A stretch of 58,700 nucleotides of DNA, from assembly GCA_963766365.1 (NCBI GenBank), contig CAVXZK010000015.1, positions 1 through 58,700 of the forward strand. The letters are read 5' to 3'. The position numbers and the translations under genes were made by a program. This DNA is from JALORV01 sp963766365 (GTDB lineage: Bacteria; Pseudomonadota; Gammaproteobacteria; Burkholderiales; Burkholderiaceae_F). Below, piece by piece: positions 44,587 to 53,016 of the stretch; position 1 is the stretch's first letter; each line of letters starts with the position of its first letter. The notes below the pieces were generated by a model, which worked only from the letters and a program-made list of their open reading frames with translations, searched no databases and was not told the origin of the DNA.

Positions 44587-45690
44587 TCACGGGGTGCGGA
44601 ACGACGCGATGAAACCACGGTCGATGCGATCCTTCCAGCGCCACAGCCAGTCGCCCGACCACGCCAGGCCGTTCCATGAGCCGATCGCATGCTGCGGCCC
44701 GGTGGCAAGCAGGTAGAGCGCTGTCTTCTGTGGCGTATGGCGACGCAGCGGCTGGCCGTCCGCCGCGCGAAGCAGATTTTCCGCCAGTGGTGGTCCCGCG
44801 CGCACCGCGTACACGCCCGAGCGCGCACGCGGTGCATCGCCGATCGTTGCGACATCTCCGGCGGCGAACACGCTGTCGTGCGAGACCGAGCGCAGTTGAC
44901 GGTCGATCAGGATGAAGCCGGCCGCATCAGTTGCCAGTCCGGTAGCGCGTAGCCAGGCAGGCGGTGCGGCTCCGCTGGCCAGCAGGGTCAGGTCGCTGGG
45001 CAGCGAGATGCCTTCGCGCAGATCCACATGGTCGCCGTTGACACGCAGCGCCAGGGAATCGATCAGCCGCACCTGGGACTTCACCAGCGCCGCCTGCACC
45101 CGCGTGCGGGCTCGCTTGCTGTGGCCCGGCAGCAGTTCACCGCCGCTGACGAGCTGGACCTGCGATCCGTTGCCGGCCGCGCGCATTGCGTAGGCGACAG
45201 CGAGGGCGACTTCCACACCACCCGCGCCTGCACCGAGGACCGTGATCCGCGGGCGATCTGCCTCCGCCAGGCGCGGCGCCAGTACGTTCCACTTCGCGAC
45301 GAAGTCCTCGATCGGCCGCAACGGCAGCGCCCAGCGCTGCGCGCCTTCGATCGCAGCGGCTGCAATCTCGGATCCGGTGGCAATCGAGATCAGGTCATAC
45401 GCCAGCGCGTCGCCTCGACCGGTGAGAGCGCGCCGGTTGGCAGGATCCAGGCCGGCAACGCGGTCGAGCAGCAGCGTGGCCCCGGCCGCCTGCACGAGCG
45501 GTCGCAGCGGTATGGCCAGGTCGTCGAGGGCGTAATGGCCGGCGATCCAGCCGGGCAGCATGCCGCTATAGAGCTGCCGGTCATGGGGAGTGACCAGTGT
45601 GACCGCGAGGTCGGGCGGCCGCCGTAGCGCCAGTTCGCGCAGCACGATCACGTGCGCATGGCCGCCACCGGCAAGTAGCAGTCGCTTCAT
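44587..45690 (-). CDS. NAD(P)/FAD-dependent oxidoreductase (SelD N-terminal/NDH-2-like)
   Basis: A 367-residue two-dinucleotide-binding flavoprotein. The FAD motif is LLLAGGGHAHVIVLRELA, the NAD motif ITVLGAGAGGVEVALAVAYA, and FAAGDVATIG is the C-terminal FAD-binding block. The GGGHAHV and LYSGMLPGWIAG segments are those of the pyridine nucleotide-disulfide family that is often fused to SelD; here it stands alone. There is no redox Cys pair, so it is an NDH-2-like or quinone reductase type. Its start overlaps the DUF3047 stop by four bases. Its partner substrate may be in the same pathway. Confidence 0.85.
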   Translation of the reverse strand: MKRLLLAGGGHAHVIVLRELALRRPPDLAVTLVTPHDRQLYSGMLPGWIAGHYALDDLAIPLRPLVQAAGATLLLDRVAGLDPANRRALTGRGDALAYDLISIATGSEIAAAAIEGAQRWALPLRPIEDFVAKWNVLAPRLAEADRPRITVLGAGAGGVEVALAVAYAMRAAGNGSQVQLVSGGELLPGHSKRARTRVQAALVKSQVRLIDSLALRVNGDHVDLREGISLPSDLTLLASGAAPPAWLRATGLATDAAGFILIDRQLRSVSHDSVFAAGDVATIGDAPRARSGVYAVRAGPPLAENLLRAADGQPLRRHTPQKTALYLLATGPQHAIGSWNGLAWSGDWLWRWKDRIDRGFIASFRTP

Positions 45691-46418
45691 GGAGAGGCGA
45701 GCGTGATGTCGCCGAAGTACGCGACCGCACGGCTGCCGGTGTTGTCGGCATCCGTGGCGAAGGCGACCGCGCTGATGGGCGGAACGCCGCCCTGCGCCTC
45801 AGGACCGAACGCGCGGATGAAATCCGCGCGCAGGTCGCGGGACTCATCAAACCAGGTGGACTGCTGCCCTGCGGCGCCGGAGCGCAGCACCAGCATGCGC
45901 ACGCGGTCGGTGTAGCTGTTCGGCAACCAGGTGCCGGGCGCCAGCGTGCGGTCCCAGACGTAGCACACCGTTGCGGCCGGAAGGTCGAGCCTGAAGAGCC
46001 GCCGGCCCAGTTCGATCTTCAGCCGGTCCATCCACGACAGCCGCTCGAGTGGCAGGTCGAACAGCACACAGACCTTCGCGGCCAGGTCATCGCTGCGCTT
46101 GACCGACAGGTCGCTGCCCGCCGGGAACTCGTCGACGCGCCAGCTCCAGCGCAGCTCTGCCGTGCCAGGATCAATGTTCAGCGGGTGGACGACATTGGCG
46201 TACGAGCCGTCCGCCATTGCCTTCACCACCCGCCGGCCGTCGACGCTGACGACCTCGTAGCTCGTGTGCCGGAGAATCTTGGGCAGCGTCATCACCTGCC
46301 AGGGTGGCGGAACGCGATCATCCATTGAACTTGACAGCGGTGTCACGTCCTGTGCGGTGGCCCCGAGCGATGCCGCGCAGAGACCAGCAAGCAGCCATCC
46401 CGGTGTCATCCGTGTCAT
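45687..46418 (-). CDS. DUF3047 family exported protein
   Basis: A 243-residue protein with a signal peptide (MTRMTPGWLLAGLCAASLGATAQ) and a DUF3047 domain: WQVMTLPKILRHTSYEVVS, LRWSWRVDEFPAGSDLSVK, CYVWDRTLAPGTWLPNSYTD and the AYFGDITLA end. Periplasmic location is likely. Four-base overlaps on both sides show it is translated with the glycosyltransferase upstream and the flavoprotein downstream. Function of the domain is unknown; strands suggest a jellyroll or carbohydrate-binding fold. Confidence 0.85.
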   Translation of the reverse strand: MTRMTPGWLLAGLCAASLGATAQDVTPLSSSMDDRVPPPWQVMTLPKILRHTSYEVVSVDGRRVVKAMADGSYANVVHPLNIDPGTAELRWSWRVDEFPAGSDLSVKRSDDLAAKVCVLFDLPLERLSWMDRLKIELGRRLFRLDLPAATVCYVWDRTLAPGTWLPNSYTDRVRMLVLRSGAAGQQSTWFDESRDLRADFIRAFGPEAQGGVPPISAVAFATDADNTGSRAVAYFGDITLASP

Positions 46419-47038
46419 GACCAGAGCGTGCCCCCGAGCAGGCCCGTCGCGATCGCCAGATCGAGGTCATCCGGACGGTCAAGGTCAGGCAGTGCGCGCA
46501 ATTCGCTCAGTGTCAGGCGGTGCTCGGCGCAGTGGCGACGCGTGTTGTCGAGCACGGCGTCGCTGCCCCAGGGCATGTCGAGGAACAGTTCGGGATGCGG
46601 GCGGTTCATGCCGATCAGCACGTATCCGCCGTCAAGCGCCGGCTGCAGCACGACATCGCAGGTCTCGAGCCGATCCCGCGCCTGCCAGAGATCGTCCGGG
46701 CGCTGAGCCGGACAATCGGTGCCGATGATGATCGAACTCCTTTCAGTGCGGTGTGCATGGTCCGTGGCAGCCAGCATGCGGGTCCCGAGATCACCCTCCG
46801 GCTGCTCACGCAGTTCGGCGCCGTAGCACCGTGCAAGTTCCGCGGTGTGCGCATCGATGGGACCGCTGATCCACAGAGCGACTGGTGCACCGGACTCGCA
46901 GGCGCGCTGCAGCGCGAGTTCGGTCAGGTGCGCTTGCAGGGCAGCGGCGCGCTCGGCTCCCAGTCGCGGTATCAGCCGGGTCTTTGCCCGTCCGGGAACG
47001 GGCGCACGTGCGAGCACTGCGACTTGCCAGGGTCGCAT
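46415..47038 (-). CDS. TIGR04282-type glycosyltransferase (DUF2064)
   Basis: A 207-residue nucleotide-sugar transferase of the family named for arsenosugar biosynthesis. The start VAVLARAPVPGRAKTRLIPR is the family hallmark, followed by IIIGTDCPAQRPDDL (metal-binding Asp) and DGGYVLIGM. It sits between its usual partner family, TIGR04283 (one-base stop/start overlap at 47038), and DUF3047 (four-base overlap). Such pairs occur near arsS homologues. The acceptor, arsenical or otherwise, is unknown. Confidence 0.88.
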   Translation of the reverse strand: MRPWQVAVLARAPVPGRAKTRLIPRLGAERAAALQAHLTELALQRACESGAPVALWISGPIDAHTAELARCYGAELREQPEGDLGTRMLAATDHAHRTERSSIIIGTDCPAQRPDDLWQARDRLETCDVVLQPALDGGYVLIGMNRPHPELFLDMPWGSDAVLDNTRRHCAEHRLTLSELRALPDLDRPDDLDLAIATGLLGGTLWS

Positions 47039-47742
47039 CAGCGCACCTCGCGATAGTTGCGCGCCAGCGTAGCCGGGTCCGCGCCGCGCCAGTAGCGCCA
47101 ACGCAGCGACCACATAAGCCAGATCGTCTGCCAGACTCCGCGCTGCTCCCAGCGCCGGCCCGATGTCAGCACCGGCAAGGAAATCGCGGCCGGAGAAGCC
47201 AGCGCGTGCGCTCGCCGGGAGAACTCGATGTCTTCCATCAGCGGCATATCGGCATAGCCGCGCAGCTGCTCGAACAGGTGGCGCTCGACGAAGATCGCCT
47301 GATCTCCGGTGCAGATTCCTGTCAGACGCGAACGCAGGTTCATCAGTCGGGCGATCCACTTCAGCCACGGCGAGCGTCCGTCGATGCGGACATCGAAGCG
47401 GCCCCAGCGTGCGCCGGCAGCCCGCGCGGCCGCGATACGCGCGTCGGCGTCCATTGGCAACCGGGTGTCCGCGTGCAGGAAGAGCAGCACATCGGCATCG
47501 CCGGCACGCGCTGCACCGGCGTTCATCTGCCGCGCGCGGCCGCGCTCGACGGTGAGCATCTCATCGACATACCTGCTGGCGCGTGCCGGCGTGCCGTCCT
47601 GACTGCCGCCGTCGACGACGATAAGCCGGGCACCGCGTTTGCGCAGTCCCTGCAGCGCGGCCAGCGCCGCTTCGATGTCCGCTGCCTCGTTCAGCACGGG
47701 AACGATGATCGCCAGTCGGCCCGGCCTGTCGACCGCCGTCAT
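47038..47742 (-). CDS. TIGR04283-type family 2 glycosyltransferase
   Basis: A 234-residue GT2 enzyme. LAIIVPVLNEAADIEAAL opens the Rossmann-like GT-A fold, VVDGGSQDGT binds the nucleotide, FLHADTRLP carries the DxD metal site, and RFDVRIDGRS, GDQAIFVERHLFEQLRGYAD and MPLMEDIEFSRRA are the acceptor-side motifs. The family was defined in arsenosugar-type clusters together with ArsS. The ATG at 47742 lies only five bases after the upstream Rossmann gene's stop. Role assigned by family and by neighbours. Confidence 0.9.
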   Translation of the reverse strand: MTAVDRPGRLAIIVPVLNEAADIEAALAALQGLRKRGARLIVVDGGSQDGTPARASRYVDEMLTVERGRARQMNAGAARAGDADVLLFLHADTRLPMDADARIAAARAAGARWGRFDVRIDGRSPWLKWIARLMNLRSRLTGICTGDQAIFVERHLFEQLRGYADMPLMEDIEFSRRAHALASPAAISLPVLTSGRRWEQRGVWQTIWLMWSLRWRYWRGADPATLARNYREVR

Positions 47743-47747
47743 GTCGC

Positions 47748-48479
47748 TCACCGCAGCCGCGGACGTCTGGGAGCCAGCCCGGGCATCGTTTCCTCGACGA
47801 TCGCGAGCAGTTCGCGTGCACCGATGACATGCACTCCGTTCGGCAGGCGCGAAACGGCGGTTAGGATCGCCTGTGCCGCGGTGCGCGGCCGCAGCGCCTG
47901 CACGTGAGCCGGCAGCATGATCTCCAGCACCATGCGTCCGAGCGAGCGCACCGTACGGCTGATCCACGGGCCCGCGGCTTCCGCAAGCTCGGCCTGCGTC
48001 GGGCGCACGATCACCAGGGTCTCGAACTGCATCTGCACCAGCGCGAGCTCCTGTTCGCTCGATACCGTGTGTGAAGCGGCGTTCATCTGCAGCAGCGCGG
48101 ACAGCGGGGCTACAACGACCAGACGCCGCACGCCGGCGTCCTGCGCGATGCGTGCGGCGTCGAGCAGGTGCTGAGCATCGAACAGTTCCGCCGGCGAGGT
48201 GCGTGGGACGAACGTGTCCGCCGTGGTGACGCAGATGAACGCGTCGTCGGCCACGATGATCGAGCTGCCGATCAGCCATGGCCGGTACTTCGCCGTGCCG
48301 GAGGCAATCGTCTGCCTCAGTGCGACATACACGAGCCGGTACTGGGGCGAGGCGACCAAGGCGGCGAGCAGTTCCTCGCCCAGCGCACCGGCCATGCCGA
48401 GCGCCAGCACCGTGCGGAGAGGTGCGGTCGACTGCCGGGGTTCACGGTGAGCCGCGGCAAGCGCGCTGTCGGTCGTCAT
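47748..48479 (-). CDS. NAD(P)-binding Rossmann protein, atypical SDR
   Basis: A 243-residue protein with a GxxGxxG-type dinucleotide motif (LALGMAGALGEELLAAL, about residues 25-41) and later strands DDAFICVTTAD and VRRLVVVAPLSAL, like the atypical short-chain dehydrogenases related to HTATIP2. No Tyr-x-x-x-Lys catalytic pair is evident, so it may bind NADP without classical SDR chemistry. It lies five bases before the glycosyltransferase and 24 bases after the TVP38-flavoprotein gene. Substrate unknown. Confidence 0.75.
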   Translation of the reverse strand: MTTDSALAAAHREPRQSTAPLRTVLALGMAGALGEELLAALVASPQYRLVYVALRQTIASGTAKYRPWLIGSSIIVADDAFICVTTADTFVPRTSPAELFDAQHLLDAARIAQDAGVRRLVVVAPLSALLQMNAASHTVSSEQELALVQMQFETLVIVRPTQAELAEAAGPWISRTVRSLGRMVLEIMLPAHVQALRPRTAAQAILTAVSRLPNGVHVIGARELLAIVEETMPGLAPRRPRLR

Positions 48480-48503
48480 GGTGTTTCGGGCAGGAGCTGC
48501 GTC

Positions 48504-50723
48504 TCAGTGACCCTGCGGCGGGTACGCCGGCCGCTTGTCGCGGACCAGTGCCGGCAGGCAGGCAAGCAAGTCGCCCAGGCCAGCGTCACCGCGGCGCCAT
48601 GCCTGGAACGCCGACAGCATCGTCCACTGACCGCGTGTGACCGTGCCCCGCTTCCACGCTCCCGCGGCGTACTTGTTCGCTTCCGCCATCGTAGGATAGA
48701 CGTGGATCGTGGCGAGGATCTTGTTTAGACCGATGCCGTGCTTCATCGCCAGCACGAATTCGGCAATCAGCTCCCCTGCATGCGCGCCGGCGATCGTCAC
48801 GCCGAGGAGTCGATCGGTGCCCGGCTGGGTGAGCACCTTGACGAAGCCCTGCGCTTCGCCGTCTGCGATCGCGCGGTCAAGATCGTCGATGCCATAGACC
48901 GTCGTCGTGTGCGGGATGTTCTTCTCGCGCGCCTCCTGCTCATTCAGCCCGACGCGCGCGACTTCGGGATCGGTGAAGGTCACCCAGGGAATCACGCGGT
49001 AGTCAGCCTTGAAGCGACGGAAGCTGCCGAACAGCGCATTGACGGCGGCATACCAGGCCTGGTGTGCCGCCGTGTGCGTGAACTGGAACGGACCGGCGAC
49101 GTCACCGCATGCTGTGATGTTCGGGAAGATCGTCTGCAGCGCTTCATCGGTCGCGACCGTGCGCTGCGGCGTGGTACCGATGCCGAGTTCCTCGAGTCCG
49201 TAGCCCTGGGTATTGGCGACGCGGCCGACCGCCACCAGCACCTCGTCGAAGGCGAGGCGCACCTCGCGGCCGTCTTGGTCGGCGATCAGCACCTTCTCGC
49301 CGCCGTCGACGACGAAGCGCTGCGCCTTGTGACCGGCGAGCACGCGGACGCCGTCGGCAGCGAAGCGGGCCCCGATGAGATCACTGACTTCGACATCCTC
49401 GCGCATCAGGATGCGCGGCAGCATCTCGACCTGCGTGACGGCGCTGCCGAGCCGCGCGAACGCCTGGGCCAGTTCGCAGCCGATCGGCCCGCCACCGAGC
49501 ACGACCAGTCGGCGCGGCAATGTGCGCAGGTTCCAGACACTGTCGGATGTCAGGAAGCCGACGTCGGCGAGGCCGGGGACCGGTGGCACGAACGGCCGCG
49601 CACCGGCAGCGATGACGATGCTGCGTGTCGTCAGTACGCGTGGACCCGCGTCGGTGGTGACCTCGACCGTCCACGGCGTGGTGATGCGCGCGCTGCCGGC
49701 AATGCACTCGACGCCAAGTGCCGTGTAGCGCTCGACCGAGTCGTGCGGCTCGATCTCGGCGATGACGCGCTGTACTCGCTCCATCACCGCGGCGAAGTCG
49801 AACTCGGCACGCGCGTGCGCGATGCCGAATTCCGCAGAGCGCGCCATCTGCGACAGCAGCTTGGCTGAGCGGATCAGCGTCTTCGACGGCACGCAACCGG
49901 TATTCAGGCAATCGCCGCCCATGCGGTGCTGCTCGACCAGCACGACCCTGGCCTTCGTCGCTGCCGCGATGTAGGCCGACACCAGCCCGGCGCTGCCGGC
50001 GCCGATCACCACCATGTTGTAGTCAAAGCGAGCCGGCTTGCGGTCGGCCCACGGCGCATAGACCCGGCGTGCCTTCAGCAGGTTGAGCGCCCACTTGGCG
50101 ACCAACGGGAAGATCGCGAGCAACGTCAGCGCCGCGACCAGGCTGAACGTGATCCGGAACTCGCCCAGCTTGCTGCCGGCAAAGACGTACACGAGGGTGG
50201 CGGGCAGCATCGCCAGCTGGCTGACCCAGTAGAACGTCCAGGTCCGGATCGTGGTCAGGCCCATCAGGATGTTTACGAGCCAGAACGGGAACGCGACTAC
50301 CAGCCGCAGCGACGCGAGGTAAAAGGCGCCATCGCGCCGGAACCCTGCATTGAAGGTGCCGAGCTTGTCGCCGAAGCGGCGCTGCACCGCCTCGCCGAAC
50401 AGCAGGCGCGAGATCAGGAACGCGAGTGTCGCGCCGATCGCGGAGGCGAACGACACCAGAACCGTGCCCAGCACGACGCCGAACAGCGCACCACCGATCA
50501 GCGTCATCGCCGCTGCACCCGGAACGCTCAACGCAGCTACAGCCACGTACAGCGCGAAGTAGATCGCAGGCACGGCGATCGGATGACTGGCATGGAGCGC
50601 GTCGATGCGCGCGCGCTGCGTCTGGAAGAAGTCGATGCTGAAGACCCGCTGCAGATCGAAGATGAAGAACGCCGCGATGGCGGCGACCAGCAGGCCCAGC
50701 AGCAACCATCGTTTGGTGTTCAC
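48504..50723 (-). CDS. Fusion of TVP38/DedA-like membrane domain and disulfide flavoprotein
   Basis: A two-part protein of about 739 residues. Residues about 5-230 are the TVP38/TMEM64 (SNARE-associated) membrane domain with five or six helices and the LSVPGAAAMTLIGGALFG motif. From about 245 it is a pyridine nucleotide-disulfide oxidoreductase of the mercuric reductase/dihydrolipoamide dehydrogenase type: VVIGAGSAGLVSAYIAA, redox GGDCLNTGCVPSKTL, NAD motif VLGGGPIGCELAQAFA and C-terminal ATIHVYPTMAEANK with the His-Glu pair. There is no N-terminal metal-binding domain. The GTG at 50723 gives a sensible start. It may couple transport and thiol or metal reduction. Confidence 0.88.
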   Translation of the reverse strand: MNTKRWLLLGLLVAAIAAFFIFDLQRVFSIDFFQTQRARIDALHASHPIAVPAIYFALYVAVAALSVPGAAAMTLIGGALFGVVLGTVLVSFASAIGATLAFLISRLLFGEAVQRRFGDKLGTFNAGFRRDGAFYLASLRLVVAFPFWLVNILMGLTTIRTWTFYWVSQLAMLPATLVYVFAGSKLGEFRITFSLVAALTLLAIFPLVAKWALNLLKARRVYAPWADRKPARFDYNMVVIGAGSAGLVSAYIAAATKARVVLVEQHRMGGDCLNTGCVPSKTLIRSAKLLSQMARSAEFGIAHARAEFDFAAVMERVQRVIAEIEPHDSVERYTALGVECIAGSARITTPWTVEVTTDAGPRVLTTRSIVIAAGARPFVPPVPGLADVGFLTSDSVWNLRTLPRRLVVLGGGPIGCELAQAFARLGSAVTQVEMLPRILMREDVEVSDLIGARFAADGVRVLAGHKAQRFVVDGGEKVLIADQDGREVRLAFDEVLVAVGRVANTQGYGLEELGIGTTPQRTVATDEALQTIFPNITACGDVAGPFQFTHTAAHQAWYAAVNALFGSFRRFKADYRVIPWVTFTDPEVARVGLNEQEAREKNIPHTTTVYGIDDLDRAIADGEAQGFVKVLTQPGTDRLLGVTIAGAHAGELIAEFVLAMKHGIGLNKILATIHVYPTMAEANKYAAGAWKRGTVTRGQWTMLSAFQAWRRGDAGLGDLLACLPALVRDKRPAYPPQGH

Positions 50724-50782
50724 CGTGGCCTTTGCGGGTGACTGGCGTGACGGTGGCGCTGGCGTGGTCGGCGGAAGGCCGT

Positions 50783-51793
50783 CTAGGCCGCGGACAAGCA
50801 ACCGGCGCCTTCGGTGCGGCCAAGGGCGTCGTCGATGCTGAACTGCGGACCCCCGATGATGCGCCGGCCGTAGGACGCAGCAGCGGGCGAGCCCGCGGGC
50901 CAGACCCGTGCGAACTGGTCACCCCACTTCGCGGTGTCGAAGTGCACCGCCAGCGCGTCGATGTAGACATCCGCAACCTCGGTGCCGTAGCGGCGGCTGC
51001 GCGCCAGCGATGCGGGCACCGGAAGCGTGGCGATGCGCGTGATCAGGCCAGCGCGATCGCCGGCGAAGTTCGGCATCCCGGCGGAGCCGTTGTTGATGAC
51101 GACGCGCTCGCCGGCCGCGGTGTCGAAGAGCCGCAGCGCCGGCAGGCAGGTATGCGACGAGGCGAAGATGTCGACGGCCGACTGCCCGAACGCACGCAAC
51201 AGTGCCGCGTCATCCGCGCCGTGCAGCACGTCATGTGCAAAGCGCCAGCCAGCCAGTGACCAGGCGTCGCCGTGCACGATGCCGATGCGCGCGTCGCCCA
51301 CCGTGGCCACCAGGTGCATCGGCAGTGCCGCGAGGCGCGCCCGCAGCCCCGGCATCGCTTCTTCTGCCGCGCGCATCGCGGCACGCAGGCGCGACAGGAT
51401 GAGGTTTGACCGCTCGACATCGGCGTCAGGCACGCTTTCTGGATAGGCGCAGCCGCAGCCATTGGCGCCGTCGTCCGCCGCGGCCTCGGTCTCGACATTG
51501 CCGCGCAGTCGGTGATGGCGCATGACCGCGCGCTCGACCGCGGCGCACCAGGCCACGTCGGCATCGAGCCAGTGAAAGTCGCCGTTGAAGACCAGTGTCG
51601 CCGGGACTTCCTCCAGCGCCGCCATGCGAGAGATCTCGTGCAGCGCCTGCAGGTTGCCGTAAACGCCGCCGATGACATAGAGCACTTCGGCATGGACCTC
51701 CGCTGCGCGTGCGAAGGCGCGCGGCGTGTAGCCGTAGGCCGCCGGACAGCCGCGCCCCGGTCGGGTGTTGGCCCGCGCGTCGATGCTGTCCAT
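50783..51793 (-). CDS. Metallophosphoesterase-like protein of the ArsS neighbourhood
   Basis: A 336-residue phosphoesterase of the calcineurin-like fold. Motif fragments YVIGGVYGNLQALHEI (altered GDxHG, with Gly-Gly instead of Gly-Asp), LVFNGDFHWLDA, LRGNVET (GNxE), GIVHGDAWSL and ASSHTCLPAL are in the standard order. A Gly-Cys-Gly-Cys (NGCGCAYPES) insert is unusual. The ATG at 51793 is four bases after the arsS stop, so it is the second enzyme of the operon. It could remove a phosphate group from a pathway intermediate. Confidence 0.82.
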   Translation of the reverse strand: MDSIDARANTRPGRGCPAAYGYTPRAFARAAEVHAEVLYVIGGVYGNLQALHEISRMAALEEVPATLVFNGDFHWLDADVAWCAAVERAVMRHHRLRGNVETEAAADDGANGCGCAYPESVPDADVERSNLILSRLRAAMRAAEEAMPGLRARLAALPMHLVATVGDARIGIVHGDAWSLAGWRFAHDVLHGADDAALLRAFGQSAVDIFASSHTCLPALRLFDTAAGERVVINNGSAGMPNFAGDRAGLITRIATLPVPASLARSRRYGTEVADVYIDALAVHFDTAKWGDQFARVWPAGSPAAASYGRRIIGGPQFSIDDALGRTEGAGCLSAA

Positions 51794-51797
51794 CGGG

Positions 51798-52766
51798 TCA
51801 GTCGAACGCTCCGCCGCAGCTCGAGCCCTGCCCGGCGGTGCAGCCGTAGCAGTGATCAGCCGTGGCGATCGGGTTGTCGGCGAACGCGCTTTCCAGCAGG
51901 TCGCGCAGGTGCAGGCGTGCCGCCCGGCGACCGCCGTTGCGCATCGCCATGCCGAGCATCTGATTGAAGTCGCAGTCGAACAGGTTTCCCTGCCAGTCGA
52001 CCGAGACCAGCGAGCGGCACATCAGACTTTCGAGGTTCTCGTCGCGGTGCGCTCCGCGCAGCTTGGCCATGTATTCGGCGAACTGGCCCTTGCTGAGCAG
52101 AGTACTGCCGAAGCGCGCGATCGGCATGTTGGCGATCGCAAAGAGCTGGTTGAAGACGATGCCGAAGTTCTCGGCCAGTAACCGCTTGTATTCGGCTTCG
52201 AGCGCGGCCTGCGGCGGCGGCAGCGACGGCCCCTGCGGGTTGTAGACGAGGTTCAGGGCCAGGCCCGACCCGGGCCGACCATAGCCCAGCGCATTCAGCT
52301 GCTGCAGCGCCCGGATGCTCTTTTCGAACACGCCCGCGCCGCGCTGACGGTCGACGTTGTCCGCCGAATAGCACGGCAACGAGGCGACCACTTGCACGCG
52401 GTGCGCGGCGAGGAACCCGGGCAAATCCTCCTGTCCCGGCTCGAACAGGATCGTCAGGTTGCAGCGGTCAATGACCTCGACGTCACGCTGGTGTGCCGCG
52501 GCGACGAGCCTACGGAAGTGCGAATTGAGCTCGGGCGCGCCGCCGGTGACATCTATCGTCCGGACGCGGCGCGCATCGATGACGGCCAGCACCAGGTCGA
52601 TCGTCCCGGCGTCCATCTGCTCGGTCCGGTTCGGGCCGGCGTTCACATGGCAGTGCAGGCACGACTGGTTGCAGGTGTAGCCGAGGTTCAGCTGCAGCGT
52701 GGTGAGCTGGCTGCGCCGCAGCGGCGGGAAGTCGGAAACCTTCAGCAGGGGCAGGGTGGCGCGCAA
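51798..52766 (-). CDS. arsS: ArsS-type radical SAM protein
   Basis: A 322-residue radical S-adenosylmethionine enzyme. The [4Fe-4S] site is CNQSCLHC (Cys 32, 36 and 39), followed by the GGAPELN SAM-binding motif, and the C-terminal DUF3641 region carries more cysteines (CRSLVSVDWQGNLFDCDFNQ and HCYGCTAGQGSSCGG). This is the arsenosugar biosynthesis ArsS architecture; ArsS moves a 5'-deoxyadenosyl group onto dimethylarsenite. The start is a TTG at 52766. No ArsM methyltransferase is found in the window, so the true substrate might be another element or compound. It heads the enzyme genes of the operon. Confidence 0.88.
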   Translation of the reverse strand: MRATLPLLKVSDFPPLRRSQLTTLQLNLGYTCNQSCLHCHVNAGPNRTEQMDAGTIDLVLAVIDARRVRTIDVTGGAPELNSHFRRLVAAAHQRDVEVIDRCNLTILFEPGQEDLPGFLAAHRVQVVASLPCYSADNVDRQRGAGVFEKSIRALQQLNALGYGRPGSGLALNLVYNPQGPSLPPPQAALEAEYKRLLAENFGIVFNQLFAIANMPIARFGSTLLSKGQFAEYMAKLRGAHRDENLESLMCRSLVSVDWQGNLFDCDFNQMLGMAMRNGGRRAARLHLRDLLESAFADNPIATADHCYGCTAGQGSSCGGAFD

Positions 52767-52827
52767 GCATCGTCCTCGTGGCGGCGTCGTTCGACCAGAT
52801 GATGTCGGTTCAAGGCGGTCCGGTGGT

Positions 52828-53016
52828 TCAGGACCCCAGTCGGCGCATGGCCGAGCGCATCAGCCCGAGCTGCCGCTCGACGTGCGAGCAGGCGTCGCAG
52901 AAGCGCAGGTGCAGCCACAGCCTCCACGCGCGATCCCGCGACAGGGGCCTGTCCATGCGATCCGACATCAATTCATGCGCATGGTTGCATGAAACGCGTA
53001 TCCACCCGTTCTTCAT
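52828..53016 (-). CDS. Zinc-finger (zf-HC2) anti-sigma-like protein
   Basis: A 62-residue protein with the HxxxCxxC zinc site HLRFCDAC in the second half and an N-terminal SCNHAHELMSDRMD. It resembles the cytoplasmic anti-sigma domain without any membrane part, so it is soluble. The ATG at 53016 overlaps the sigma-factor stop (ATGA), so the two are made together. It is likely to hold the sigma factor inactive until a signal, perhaps redox or zinc loss. 61 bases separate it from arsS. Confidence 0.8.
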   Translation of the reverse strand: MKNGWIRVSCNHAHELMSDRMDRPLSRDRAWRLWLHLRFCDACSHVERQLGLMRSAMRRLGS

